Part shown: one piece after another, positions 9,745 through 21,584 of the stretch
Layout of the letters: each line of letters starts with the position of its first letter
Position numbering within the stretch: position 1 is the first letter of the stretch
Source: Paraconiothyrium sp. Pb-2020
Taxonomy: Eukaryota; Ascomycota; Dothideomycetes; Pleosporales; Didymosphaeriaceae
Direction: 5' to 3'
DNA: 64,000 nucleotides
Assembly (NCBI GenBank): GCA_022419385.1
Contig: JAJUBI010000004.1
Coordinates: forward strand, 4,011,286 to 4,075,285
Made by a program: the position numbers and the translations under genes
Notes under the pieces: model-generated
Databases searched by the model: none
What the model was told of the DNA's origin: nothing
The model's input: only the letters and a program-made list of their open reading frames with translations

Positions 9745-11040
9745 TCAGAGGTCGAAGCATTCCGTGAGGATACCAGTCTGTACCATGCTGGCTCGCAGCT
9801 GTTTCTTGTACTCGCGCTCAATTCCGTGCTTGACAGCATCAAGAACAGTATCGACTGTCGCTTTGGGCTCGAAGCGCGGCTTGGTACCCTTCTGGTAAAC
9901 ACCAGTCTGAACAAGGATAGAGTACCAGCTGTTGTCAGCATGTTCGTTATACTCGTTGGTGCCGCGAATGTCGGATTCGGGAGTATCACCGACAAAGTAG
10001 ACGGTTTCCGGAGGAGCGTCGATGCCGTGGGATTCTTTCCTCCACTGCTGTAGTAGACGTGTAGCAAACTGGAAGGTACCAAGCTGGGGCTTTCCGAAAG
10101 CCGTAGTCTTGAGATCCTTGCCGGTGACGGCCTTGAACATAGCTTCCAGGCTCACACGAAGGGCGCCCATGCCAATGCGGGTCAAGTCGTGACCAGCGGA
10201 CCAGACAACATCGTTGTGGCTGAAGTAGACTGGTGGACCCTCGTCGAAGTTCTCAGACCTGGTGCCGAGATATCCTCCCTTGGACATGAGCAAATCGAGG
10301 ATGATCTGTTGGTCGGAGGCCCAGTCGCGGGAATCTGCAAAGACGAAGATGGCTTCGATTTTGACCTCTGCAAAGTTTCTGGCACGCGAGTTCTTGTACT
10401 CATCAGGTGTCAGCTTCCTGAAGGGCGTGGTATCCTGGTTATCCTTGATAATATCGCCAGGTGTGACAACGTCCTTGAAGCCGTAACTTTCAGCAACATG
10501 ACGGCACTTCTCACCCTCGCCACCGACGACAAGAACAGTGCCATATTTTTCAGCCATCTCCCGCATAGGAGTGTGACCGCAGATGAATTGTCCCGGAGAG
10601 ATTTCCATCTCCATTTGCTTGCTGAGCTGGACACAGCGCTCAGCTTCGGACTTTCCACCGCCATTTGTCAAGAAGATGTAAGGGACTTTGATCCCGTACT
10701 CGTTTTGTCCATTCAACATCTTCATGGCTTCGACGGCTTCGGGGATTGGTCGTCCACCTCGAATGAGAACACCATCGATATCGAAGGCAAACGCATATTT
10801 GTCGGTGACGGTGGTCTCCGGCGGCGTTGGAGGCGTACCAGGGGAGGCAGGTACATCAACGTGGTGTCTAGCTGCTTCAAGGGCTGTTGCAATTTCGGAA
10901 GCGTCGCTGGGTGCCATTAGATGCTTCGGAGGCACTACCACGGTGGGTCCCATAGTGATGTTTTCCCGAGTGGCCTCCACGGCGGAGAGGCGGCGGGGAC
11001 GGTCACTACCACCGGCTGGTTGAGCAAGTCGAGTAGTCAT
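9745..11040 (-). CDS. HDHD5/CECR5-type HAD-superfamily hydrolase
   Basis: A single exon of 431 codons. All HAD motifs are visible. Motif I is FDIDGVLIRGG, with Asp87 the nucleophile and Asp89 the acid/base. Motif II is FLTNGG, motif III is in FGKPQ, and motif IV is GDTPESDIRGTN. A long cap insertion between motifs II and III and the PIPEAVEAMKML element after motif I place it in subfamily IIA and the CECR5/HDHD5 group (yeast YKR070W is a mitochondrial member). The frame is open for 92 codons upstream, but the ATG at 11040 is the first plausible start; the upstream part has leader-like composition. Residues 1-80 are Pro/Thr/Arg-rich and may serve as a targeting or disordered extension. The physiological substrate of the family is not settled. 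Confidence 0.9.
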   Translation of the reverse strand: MTTRLAQPAGGSDRPRRLSAVEATRENITMGPTVVVPPKHLMAPSDASEIATALEAARHHVDVPASPGTPPTPPETTVTDKYAFAFDIDGVLIRGGRPIPEAVEAMKMLNGQNEYGIKVPYIFLTNGGGKSEAERCVQLSKQMEMEISPGQFICGHTPMREMAEKYGTVLVVGGEGEKCRHVAESYGFKDVVTPGDIIKDNQDTTPFRKLTPDEYKNSRARNFAEVKIEAIFVFADSRDWASDQQIILDLLMSKGGYLGTRSENFDEGPPVYFSHNDVVWSAGHDLTRIGMGALRVSLEAMFKAVTGKDLKTTAFGKPQLGTFQFATRLLQQWRKESHGIDAPPETVYFVGDTPESDIRGTNEYNEHADNSWYSILVQTGVYQKGTKPRFEPKATVDTVLDAVKHGIEREYKKQLRASMVQTGILTECFDL

Positions 11041-13711
11041 GGCGGGCGAGGTTGATCGTGAGGTGAGTGAGACGATGTTGGAATGTAGACAAAAGCTATG
11101 GCATGCAGCTTCGACGTGAATATATATTTGTGGACAAGTGCTTCTGTTGTGCGGGGACTCCAGACGCTCGTCAGAAGAAGTGGATGATGTGGAGAAGTCG
11201 ATGGTTTGTAGTTCCGTTCTTGTGGCAAGAGGTAGGGGATTTATACCCGTCCTATTGAATGCGAATCCATGGGAGGACTGCTCATAGGAGCGCTCACCGA
11301 CGCCGATGCCACACAACGGTAACCCTGGGGTTGCCTTATCGACCGCCTCTGAATATGTGGGCTTCCTGCGTCATAGCCGAAACGAGTGTTGAGCATTTAT
11401 TGCCCGAATACCTATCAAAGGCGATGAGAAAACCGGGGCCTTTGGGAGACACCGCTCACTCGGGGGTCTCCAACGACGCTGTGGGCGCCTCCGCGCCTCT
11501 GATTTGGCCTCCTGCAATGGTGTTGTGAGAATAGTGGGTACGCGCCCAGTGTGTTCACAGGCTAAGGGCGTCTGATCTCAGCCTGGACTCGAGGTACGTA
11601 CCGGCCGACGCTCTGCGACCCCTGCATCACCATGTGGTTGACGGCCGCGCGTGGGAGTTGTATGGGCCGCGCGAAAAGTCTGGTGTACAGTGACGCCATT
11701 ACACCGGTATTGGGCCTAGCCCATTAGCGAGGATTCTTATCGGCACCTCTTCCTTCACATGAACCCCGTCAGGGACCAAGGGAAGCGTTGATCTGTATGG
11801 CGAAGCTCGATCTGCGGTAAGATCAACGCGCTCTTTTACCTGTTCCATGACGATGCTCGAGAATGATCCGGAACAAGTGTCCCCGCCACGGCAGCCCCTT
11901 GACTCGTCGGAAGCCGGAGGTGTTGAGGCTGAGAATTGCTTGATTGCCGTCCTCCCGTCGCATGAGCCGCAAGACGCGATCCGCCGCTCGTCTAAAGACC
12001 CTTTGAAGATCAGGGCTCGGATCCGATCGCGACACCGCACAACATCGACGCATGGCGCTTCCTGCGTGTTGCCCGTGACAGCTGTACTTGCGCGATAGCT
12101 GCCGTATCTCGACGACATTGCGGCAGAGCGTTTACATGCTACCTGGCCAGCCGTGAGTGCCCACAGCTGACATCATTGCACATGCGGCGGTGCTTGTCAG
12201 GCCGCACTTTGCGGACGCTATCTCAAAATGGGCACCTCCCCCCAATGCACTCCAACCAGTCAGGGAAGAATATCGCTCGACCTGCGGTACATGTATGTAT
12301 GCACAGTAGATGATTGCGCAGATCAAGGCCACATACGAAGAGCGGACAGCTTGTTCCTCTCCAGAAAAAACATTCTCGGCATGCAATCGCGACAGTACAC
12401 GCATATCAAGCAACCGCCAAACTGACCAACTGGGCCAACTGGCCGACGACCAATCATATTGAACCTACCGAAACGAGTCTTCTGCGCCGGCGCTCTTGTC
12501 TACGCTGTAACTCGCAGGCAACCAGCCGGTGTAGTGGAGCGAGGTGACCGAGAGAGTTATCAGGCCCCCTCTTCAAATGTTTGTTGTTACGTAGTCCCTT
12601 TCGGCATGCATTGGGTGTCGGCAGAGGCGGTTGATGCGCTTGGAGTTTTGTGTGATCTAGCAGGCTCTTCCCTATACGTTGTCCCTCCTGCCTCTGACCG
12701 TTGCTCTGCGGTAGAGCAATGCGTGAAGTACAATGGGCGACTAATATCATCTATGCTTGGTAGATAGACTCACTTCGACCTTCTCGAAGCACCGCAAGTC
12801 TCCCGAGCAGGCAACGAACACGAGGAACTCGCACTTGTTCGTCCGATGGACAGCGGGGCGCACAGCGGTCAGGAAAGCTCGAGTAACTCGCGACCACGGA
12901 CAAATCCGCTCTGTATCGAGATGGTCCTCAACTAGCCGGAGGGCGAAGTGGAGCTGTACGATGCGTCTAAGGGACCCGACTCCGGCGTGGTAGGAAGAGA
13001 ACATCCGCGCCAAGAGCGACAAGACGAGCGAGGAAGGAGGTGATTTGGGCTCTTTATTTCTCCACGCGGGGACTGAGAATTACCCACTTATCTCCACATA
13101 TCCCCACAAAGCGCGAGGCACTCATGACGCTGAGATAACACTGTACTTTTTGGGCAACTGCATCCGACAAAGGAACAGGCGCATCAAATGTCTTCTTCAC
13201 TCTAGGTCGAACAGTACACAGGTCGATGTACAAGTGCAATGGCTCTGCGGTTGCTTCTTCACCTATGTACTGTTAGCTGTATGAAGAGTATGGCCAAGTC
13301 CAACGTAGGGGACCACGCATCTTTTGGGGGATTCTTGTGCGGAGACCATCCATGTAGCCAGTACAATGAGCAATGCCACCTCCAAGGCAACATTGACCTG
13401 GGTTGGTAGCGACAAGTAAACCGCTTGTACTGACTAAATGGCCGTTGGTAAGTCAAGTGCACAAAGAGCCTACCGATTTGGAGGAAGGAACGACCGATGG
13501 CAGAGACGGCAGGAGCCAGCAGCGCACCATCATGACAACGCCCGGTCTTCTCTCTCTTCTACGTTAATCTCACCGCCACGCCATTTTGAGGATGAACTGG
13601 ACCGGCGGTAGGCTGCAGCGCTCCAAGAATGCAAACAGAGGGATCAGTCAGAAACAGAAAGCCCACTTCGCGCGAGCGCGCACCCAACTGCAGAACAACA
13701 CCGCGGCAAGC
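11041..13711. other. Intergenic stretch, 2.7 kb, no supported gene
   Basis: The left end is the promoter and leader of the minus-strand HAD gene. The rest has only short frames on both strands without domains. An alternative start of the next gene at 13592 lies inside the right end. Confidence 0.5.
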
Positions 13712-15795
13712 ATGCCTGTCTTCCCCTCTGACTCCTTTCTTGACGAGGCAGTAAGCCTGCATTCCCAGCTTCCATTATGCAACGCCCGCACCGCTCGCCT
13801 CACAGGGCACAGGACAACGCTGCAAGGCCATGACAAGAGCAGAGAAACTTCACCGGTTCGCCACGAGCGGCCCGGGACGCGCGATGTTGTCAAAAGAAGA
13901 CCTCTGCATGGCCATGATCATTTAGACTCTGCAGCCTTGGGGAATACGAACAGTGAGTGCGCCGCTCTTTCTCACCGATTAGACGCACTTCGTAATGCGG
14001 CCTGCTGATATCTATCACAGGCATATACCACCTGGACAGAAGCACAGCCGCTAATGACTCCAAAGAGGACCTCATGGAAGCGAAAAGAAAGACACTGTTG
14101 CAGCAGATGAACTGGGCTGGCCTGGCGCGACCGAATCTTCGGGTCATGAAGTTCAAAGCTCAAGGACGGGACAAGATTGGCAAACGCAGGAAGACCAGCC
14201 ATCAGAACGCATTGACCATCCGCGAGGGCCGGTCCAGGCTGGTGCCACGCCATGTCCAAGCTGGAGCCAGCCATCCGCCCGGACAGGATTCGGCTGGTGC
14301 CCATCGAAACCATGATATCAGCATTCGCATCGGTATCGAGGCATTGACGGAAGGAACGTCTGTGCAGACTTCCCCGCAAGCTCAAGCAGCCGTCACGTCG
14401 AACGACGCCTCGTCGGATAACATATTGTTGGACAATGATGCTTTGCATATAGTCGCCCCAAAGCCGGGGCAGCATGCAGTCCCAAACGCTCGTAGGTTCG
14501 TGGGGGCGCCGACGCACGCCCATAACCCTTGGATTTCAGCGCGGGGGGCAACGCCCCGGAGCCAGCAGCTCTGTTACGGGGGCAATTCAATGGCCAGTGT
14601 ACGCGCTGATCGAAATGGAGGCTCTAGGGCTTCATCCGATAATCGCAGCATCGACAATCCGTCTGAGGACAATGTCAGCGCAAACGAAAAGGGTGAAGTT
14701 TCGAAAGCTTGTATTACGCATCAATTCGAAAGCGTTGCCCACCCATTGCGCCTCACTTTTGACACGGCGACCAAATTCTCAGCAGCCGCCCCAGTGGACA
14801 ACGCGTCCCTGTACAACCTGATCGGTGAATCGAATCATGACCACTTTATCGCTAATGCAGCGGTAATAGAATCAGGCAACGTCCATATGGAAGCAAAAGT
14901 CGGTAGTGCTGAACCTGGAGCCCCTCGCAGTATTGACAATGGTCCTTGGGTGGCTTTCCTCCCAACTCAGGCTGATACCGGTAGCTCAGAGCTCTCAACC
15001 GCAGACAGTCCACCTGCACCCTATCGGGCACATGATCGGCGGTCACTGCTTCCCCTATCTGGAAGTGCTGATACTGCGCCGTGGTCGCAGCAAGCTACTA
15101 GAGGTGCTCGAACGCTAGGTAACGCGTCCTTGTGCGTCTCTCCGTCTTTGCCTTCTATCACACGAGAAATCGACGCGGACGAGCTACGAAAACGGCCGCA
15201 TTTGAGAGCCGAATGGTCGGGACTTCCAAAGAAGCAAAGGGACGAGAACGACGAATTCTGGCAAAGACTCGTGTTCGGAAGTGACCAAGTCGACTCAGCA
15301 GATGGTTTTCTGGAGACCACAACCAGTCCAGCTAAAGTGGCCGAAAGAAGAATTCCTTCATCTGTGGCCGTGTCACGTAGCTCCACACCTTTCGATCCGC
15401 TCTGCGGTCCTGGCTCATGCGTAAGCGAAAGAACACCAGCTGCAACAACCCGTGCGCCACTCGTAACGTCTTCAGGGTCCATGTTTCTTATGACCAACTC
15501 ATCGATAGTTCCACTCAGTCCTTGCGGTCAGTCCGAAGGATTGAGGAGAGAGAGTGTGTGTGGAGACGCAGTGTTGACGGAGGACGAGGGTCCCGGACTG
15601 CAGTCGGCGACGCACACCTCAATGCAAGCCAATCTGTCATACGCCAGTGATGCAGGCTCTTCAATAGTTCCCGGTGACTCTGCACGAGCAACACGCAGCG
15701 AGCTGGACCGCGAGGAAGGCTGCAAGAACGACCATGTTGGGCCCGCTCGGGCAACCAAAAGGGAGATGCGACACCAACCGAATAGGTTCCGGTGA
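13712..15795 (+). CDS. Hypothetical fungal protein with a conserved basic module; two exons
   Basis: Exon 1 is 13712-13952 (an in-frame ATG at 13592 would add 40 residues), intron 13953-14020 (GTGAGT...ATCACAG), exon 2 14021-15795; 671 aa from the chosen start. The splice joins two frames into a continuous segment, SIYHLDRSTAANDSKEDLM, followed by EAKRKTLLQQMNWAGLARP and a basic run (KIGKRRK). This D/E-K-R-LL-x-x-x-W-x-GL pattern resembles a module that I have seen in uncharacterised ascomycete proteins; that resemblance is from memory, not from a search. A second short ordered-looking piece (DELRKRPHLRAEWSGLPKK, about residues 445-465) lies in an otherwise Ser/Thr/Ala-rich, disordered-looking body. 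The basic stretches suggest nuclear location. No catalytic motif is visible. Confidence 0.65.
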
Positions 15796-18203
15796 GCAGA
15801 GACGACGGAGTGGATTGTATCACGTCGGTGACGACTAATTTTCGTGCTCTCTATTTCGGCGAAGGTGGTGTTGCGGTGCTGGTGCGGGCCCGCCTCACAA
15901 CAGCGATCTAAGCGGCTCATCTGCAAGTCTACTCAGCAGAATTCAAATTGGCATGGACAATCCTAATGCAATGAAATTTGTACCAGGGATTTCGAATTTT
16001 GATTGGCGGCAGGCTGTCCACGGTTCGACCAGCATCAGCTGAGCCCGTATGCAAGCGAACATTCTTCCGTCTGTTTGTTCTTTTCATTGGCCTGCACTTT
16101 TCGCAAGGAATACTCGTACGTCCCGAAGAGTTTGGATGCGTTGCTGGATTTCCAGACACGGTGCTACACTCACCGCCGCAGCTTCATGCAGGCGAGCTTT
16201 GGCGTGTACGACTTGGACCCTTTTTCATGGTCTGAAGCAATTTTAGTTGTTTGCTTTACACAGAGCTGATGCGTGGCATGCATGTCATCCGGGTGCTCGC
16301 TTGCCGTCGGAGCAGGATGCGATACGTGCGAGCCCTATATCGGGACGTCTCAAGGCGACAGATTACTGGGCAATCCGTGCTCAGCCGAGTAAGGATTTCA
16401 CATTGCATTCCATAGGCCGCGTGGACCGTCGGCGAAGAAATTGGGCGCACCGGGATTGCGATGCATTCAGCTGATGCATTGCCCTCGAACAGTGTGCAAG
16501 GAAGACAGGAAGAAGTCAAGTCGGAACAAGGCATGAAATCACCGATGCACGATTGAGGTACGACGAAGCGATTGGAGAGGAGAGGCGCCGAGCAGAGGAC
16601 ATCATCACACCGCCGCTGGCCATGTGACCTTGCTGGGGCATCCCAAGAGTGGCTTGGTTGTGGGGAAGCTGCATGATGATTTGTGGGTGCCGGGGTCGAC
16701 TCTTGCTGAGAAGATGCCGGCCTTCCAGAAGATGCTTGGAAGGGGCCGGCGTCACGCGACTGGTGTGCATGGCAGCGTAATGCGCGACGGATACGGAGCA
16801 GCATGAAGAGGTACTCGTGTGCTGCGTCACAAAGCACGGCAGCGCCTATCGCAACCGGCTGGCTTCGTGAGTGACGCGGCGGGGCCTTGAGTTGGTGGGC
16901 GCGATCGGCGCCAGGGGAACCAGTCGGCCGGGCACAAGTTTGTTTCACTGTGACGGGCCCGCGCCACGTGTGTGGCAGAAGGACGAAGCCATGGCGGCGC
17001 TGGGGACGGCCGGTGTGTGTGTCGGTCTGCGTGTTCCCCGTCAGCGCGCGCTGGGACGAAATTGGCGCGTCCGCTGGCAGGGACGGCTTGTGTCGGTGAG
17101 CATGGAGGCTGGAATGGGTAAACGGCAAGCGTGCCCCTGGGCAGACGTGAAGCTGTTTGCTGGCCGAGGTTGCAGTCAGCGTGGTACTCGTGGCATGCAA
17201 GACCCGCTTGGTGCTGGTGCGGTGACTGGCTATTATTATCCATCCACGCCGTCGCTCAGCCTTGTCCAGCGGCGGCGACGAGCCGTGATTCGGCCGTGCC
17301 TGTAGAGAGCGCTGCTGACGGAGGCACTGCGTACAGGGCGCGCGCTCGTGTGCAAAACGAAACGGCAGGGCCAGGAGGTGAGGCGGAGATTTCCAGGCGC
17401 CCGCGACCCCAAAGTGAAAGCGGAGCCGGGGCGCTGCCCAACGTCATGGCAACCTTGGAAAGCGTCGGTTTCACCAGCAAAGCGGGGCGGGATGGTGGGA
17501 GGAGCGGCACGAGCAGGCGTGGAATGCGAGAGCAGCCGCACGATGCGGCAGCGCCGTCAGGCCACGGAGCGTCGTCGTGGCCAGGGGGACGCTGCGACGC
17601 GGCGCCTGCGAGTGTCTGCGGCGGCGCCCTACACCGCCACGGGCATAGCGCTCGCCGTTGGAAAAGTCGTTGCACGTCCCAGCGTACCCGCTGCCATTTC
17701 CTGGTAGCTCCGGCAGCTGCGAGCTATTTCCTGCTCGACCTCGTACACCTCCGTCCCAATTCCGCACACAATTCCAATATCCTCGCGCGTCGTCCTGCAT
17801 CGCCAATCCTCCTCCACACGGCCGCCTGCAGCTGCACCAGCCCCATCGGTCCGCCGACACACTCGCCCCCCACGACACGCCCGCACTGGCACCTGCGAAC
17901 GCCCCGCCGGCACCCCTGCGACTTCCTGCACTGCATGCAGCGCGCCTGCACGAAAGCATTCTGCAGCTGACCAGCATCGCACAGCGTCCTCGCGCATCGC
18001 GCTTCAGCGCCCCGTAGCAGCTAGGCCTCCACGATCCCTCCCGCTCGCGCCATGCTGCTTTGGTAGCCAGGCAAGAACAGCCGCCCGTCTATAATTCCAC
18101 TGACTCCGCTGGGGGCGTCGACGCCAGAACGCTCCCGCCGCTGCCCACCAGCATGCCGACGCACTAGACCCGCCTCCGTCATACATATACACAAAACAAA
18201 AAA
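15796..18203. other. Intergenic stretch and long GC-rich leader of PLC1
   Basis: No supported gene. From about 16.8 kb the DNA is very GC-rich and gives long overlapping open frames on both strands (for example 17131-17970), which is expected from base composition and carries no motif. The last 400 bases are C/T-rich and A-rich just before the PLC1 ATG (an A-run ending at 18203), like a fungal promoter and 5' leader. Confidence 0.5.
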
Positions 18204-21200
18204 ATGTCTCTCCGCAACGGGGACCTGAAGGCCCACCGCCCACGGTTACCCTCGCCGCAACCTTCCTTTGCGCGCGCCATCACCATACCCTCTGCCCGTG
18301 GCAGCCCCGCGAGCATATCCTCACACTTTGGCCGCAATGGCAGCCTCTCCTCAACCCCCGAGGGCATCGTCCCTCTGACGAGCTGTTCTTTGCCCGCCGT
18401 ACCCTCCTACATGCTGCCCGAATCCATTCTTCAGCCGCCCTTGAGCACCCCGCCTACGTCCTCCCCCAACGCTATGGCAGAGGCTCTTAGCAGGGGTCCT
18501 GGATTGATACGAAGAGTCAGTCGTGGCGCCCAGGGTTTGCCCAACAAATTCCGCCGCGGTGGCTCGGCTGCTCAACGGGAAAAGAGCTCCGGACCCGTCA
18601 TCATGCGTCGGAGAAGCGACAGCAGGACGGCTGTTGAGGGCGCCATGGAACTGTCCGATCTTGATATCAACTACCTCGACGACGAAGACGCAGAATTGGC
18701 CGTGGACGAGGATGGCGACCCCATCATTGATGCCCTTGGTATTGCCTCCAACCGACCCATGGTCAGCTCGATTCCCTCTACCACGGTTTCGGCGCCAAAG
18801 CGGAACTCCCGCGTAGAGCAAGGCACACTGCTGGTCAAGGTCACCAAGAAGGCCAAGAAGAACATCACCCTGCGGCTTGACCTAGACTCTGCAAAGGTCT
18901 TCTGGGACCCTACCCGATCCTGGAAATCCTTCTACATCGATGATGTGAAGGACTTCCGCACGGGAGCTGACGCCAAGCACTACCGCGAAGAGTTGGGATA
19001 CGACGAAAGGTACGAGCCGTATTGGCTTACCATCGTCTACTCGGACACAACCCGCTCCAAGGGTAAAGTCAAGACCATGCACCTCATCGCACCAGACACG
19101 TTCGTTTTCAATATGTGGACCGACACCCTCAACGCCGTGTCACGGGACCGGATCGACATGATGGCTAGTCTTATGGGGTTTGCCGAGAAGAGCGCTCGAC
19201 TCGTTTGGGACCGCCAGATGAAGAGGCGGTTCAACGGAAAAGATCACGCACAAGAGGAAGAAACAATGGATCTTCCGGGCACCATCGAACTCTGTCGCAG
19301 TCTGCACATTAACTGCTCCGAAGATATGCTTCGGTCGTATTTCGTCGAAGCTGACCGAGACCAGACCAATAGCCTCAATCAAGAAGAGTTCCTACACTTT
19401 GTGCGACGTCTGAGGAAGAGAAAAGACCTGAAACAGATCTACAAGCAGTTCACGCCTGCGCCCAATCTGGGCATGGATCAACACACCTTCTTCGAGTTCC
19501 TCCAGCGAGAACAGGGTGTTGACGTCAATGCTAACGTCGAGCATTGGACCTCGGTCTTCGAGAAATTGGCCGGTGTCTCCAAGCCCAAAGCGACACCGCC
19601 GGACGCTGACGAGATCCCGCTTCCTCCGCTCATGAATTTCCCAGCGTTCCAAACGTTCCTCACCTCTGATGTGCACAACCCCATCTTCAAGCCGAACAAC
19701 TCAACCTCTAAGCTCGACCGTCCCCTCAACGAATACTTCATCTCCAGCTCCCACAACACCTATCTCCTGGGCCCTCAAGTGAAAGGAAGGTCCAGCACCG
19801 AAGCCTATATCACCGCACTCCAGAAAGGTTGTCGTTGTCTGGAAATCGACTGCTGGGATGGCAATGATGGCAAGCCGATCGTCACGCATGGGCGAACGCT
19901 TACCAAAAGCATCACATTCCTGGATGCAATCAAGGTCATCGACAAGTACGCCTTCGTGGAATCTCACTACCCTTTGATCGTGTCACTTGAAGTTCACTGT
20001 TCGCCTGATCAACAGGCCATCATGGTCAGGACCATGATTGAGGAGTTCGGCGATAAGCTTGTGGCTCAGCCATTGACGGACGGTTACCAATTGCCGTCGC
20101 CTGAAGAGCTCAGAGGCAGGATCCTTATCAAGGTCAAAGGCCCTCCCGAGGAACTTGACACGAGAGCGCTTGCCCAAGAGTTGACCACTCGCAAACGTGA
20201 GCGTAGCTTCAGTTCGCCGTGGTCGCGTCCAGTGCAGATGGATAACAGCGTCATTCCGAATTCTCCGCTTGTCTCAAGCCCTCATTCCTTAAGTCCCCCT
20301 GAGCGCACGAATGCCTTTTGGGCATCTCCTCGTACTTCGGCCACGTCGACCACATATATTGCGACACCATCTCTTATCAGCTCTGCAGACGATAGCGATA
20401 GCCCTCATGCAACTGCTGCTGAGGATCAAGAGAAGAGGAAGCCTAAGAAGACGAAGACAAGCAACATTACCGATGTGCTAGGACGCCTAGGCGTCTACAC
20501 TCGGGGCATCAAGTTTACCGACTTTGATGCGGTGGAGGCGGAGACTCCCAACCACGTCATTTCTTTCAACGAACGTACCTTTGACAAGCTCACCAAAACC
20601 GGAGGCCCACAGAAGCAGCGTCTCGAGGAGCACAACATGAGGTGCTTGATGCGCGTGTACCCCAGCGGACATCGCATCATGTCAAGCAACTTCGATCCCC
20701 TCCGGTTCTGGCGGCGTGGCGTTCAGATGGCTGCCACCAACTGGCAAACGTACGATCTTGGGCAGCAACTGAACGAAGCCATGTTTGCTGGTGGCAACGA
20801 CCGAAGCGGCTTTGTCCTGAAGCCTGCCGCGCTCCGCCCCTACGACCAGACGCCTGTGATTGGTCCACGACGAGCGCCGAAGATGGAAGTCAAGTTCACG
20901 GTGCAGATCATCTCTGCGCAGCAACTTCCACGACCAAAGACCGACGCCTCTATTAGTCCGTTTGTCCAATTCGAAATGTACTGTGCCGAGGATGCTGGTC
21001 CTAATGCGACTGGGATCGGAGGTCAGGATGTCTCGACCCACAAGGACGGATACTCAGGCATCGGCCAGCCGCTTAAAAAGAGGACACGCACTGTTCTTGG
21101 AAATGGGTACAACCCTGAGTTCAAAGACGAGATTGAGATGACAGTAACCACTCGCTATCCGGACCTGGTCTTCGTCCGTTGGACGGTCTGGAATACCATT

Positions 21201-21584
21201 GACGGAAAGCCGGAGAGTGCTCCCTTGGCGCAGTTCACGGCTAAACTGAATGCCGTTCAGCAGGGCTATCGTCACATCCCCCTGTTTGACAGCAACGGAG
21301 AGCAGTACCTGTTTTCCAGGCTATTCTGCAAGATCAAGAAGCAAGCCATCGTTCCAGCTTCGACCTTGTCTGCTATGGCTGGGCACGATTCGCGTCGGGC
21401 ATCTGTGGAACCGATGAGCCCGCCGTCGGAACAGTCCAATGCCAGGTCCAACAGCAGCAACATCTTCAAACGCTTGATTCGAGCTCCCAGCGAGCGCAGG
21501 AAGCGCAAAGAGGAGAGAATCAACGGCGATTGGAAAGACCAGGACTGGGACGTTATCAGTCGCAGTAGCACTTTCGAACGATAG
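18204..21584 (+). CDS. PLC1: Phosphoinositide-specific phospholipase C (delta-type)
   Basis: Intronless, 1126 aa. The enzyme cleaves PIP2 to IP3 and diacylglycerol at the plasma membrane in a Ca2+-dependent way. Domain order by position: a disordered N terminus, a PH-like domain about 205-315 (LLVKVTKKAKK ... FNMWTDTLNAV), EF-hands about 370-450 with a canonical-looking loop DRDQTNSLNQEE, catalytic X box about 505-655, a low-complexity linker 675-755, Y box from about 760 (GVYTRGIKFTDF), and C2 from about 893. The catalytic set is intact: His517-Asn518 in SSHNTYL, Glu547 and Asp549 in CLEIDCWDG, His562 in THGRTLT and Glu596 in SLEVHC. The C terminus is basic and Ser-rich. The ATG at 18204 follows an A-rich leader. 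Length and order match fungal PLC1. Confidence 0.97.
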   Translation: MSLRNGDLKAHRPRLPSPQPSFARAITIPSARGSPASISSHFGRNGSLSSTPEGIVPLTSCSLPAVPSYMLPESILQPPLSTPPTSSPNAMAEALSRGPGLIRRVSRGAQGLPNKFRRGGSAAQREKSSGPVIMRRRSDSRTAVEGAMELSDLDINYLDDEDAELAVDEDGDPIIDALGIASNRPMVSSIPSTTVSAPKRNSRVEQGTLLVKVTKKAKKNITLRLDLDSAKVFWDPTRSWKSFYIDDVKDFRTGADAKHYREELGYDERYEPYWLTIVYSDTTRSKGKVKTMHLIAPDTFVFNMWTDTLNAVSRDRIDMMASLMGFAEKSARLVWDRQMKRRFNGKDHAQEEETMDLPGTIELCRSLHINCSEDMLRSYFVEADRDQTNSLNQEEFLHFVRRLRKRKDLKQIYKQFTPAPNLGMDQHTFFEFLQREQGVDVNANVEHWTSVFEKLAGVSKPKATPPDADEIPLPPLMNFPAFQTFLTSDVHNPIFKPNNSTSKLDRPLNEYFISSSHNTYLLGPQVKGRSSTEAYITALQKGCRCLEIDCWDGNDGKPIVTHGRTLTKSITFLDAIKVIDKYAFVESHYPLIVSLEVHCSPDQQAIMVRTMIEEFGDKLVAQPLTDGYQLPSPEELRGRILIKVKGPPEELDTRALAQELTTRKRERSFSSPWSRPVQMDNSVIPNSPLVSSPHSLSPPERTNAFWASPRTSATSTTYIATPSLISSADDSDSPHATAAEDQEKRKPKKTKTSNITDVLGRLGVYTRGIKFTDFDAVEAETPNHVISFNERTFDKLTKTGGPQKQRLEEHNMRCLMRVYPSGHRIMSSNFDPLRFWRRGVQMAATNWQTYDLGQQLNEAMFAGGNDRSGFVLKPAALRPYDQTPVIGPRRAPKMEVKFTVQIISAQQLPRPKTDASISPFVQFEMYCAEDAGPNATGIGGQDVSTHKDGYSGIGQPLKKRTRTVLGNGYNPEFKDEIEMTVTTRYPDLVFVRWTVWNTIDGKPESAPLAQFTAKLNAVQQGYRHIPLFDSNGEQYLFSRLFCKIKKQAIVPASTLSAMAGHDSRRASVEPMSPPSEQSNARSNSSNIFKRLIRAPSERRKRKEERINGDWKDQDWDVISRSSTFER

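Noticed and set aside
10189..10920. 243-codon plus-strand frame inside the HAD phosphatase gene
   Set aside because: Pure antisense shadow of a gene with all HAD motifs.
17131..17970. 279-codon frame and several overlapping minus-strand frames upstream of PLC1
   Set aside because: All six frames are long here because of high GC; there is no domain or splice logic, and it is probably promoter or leader DNA.
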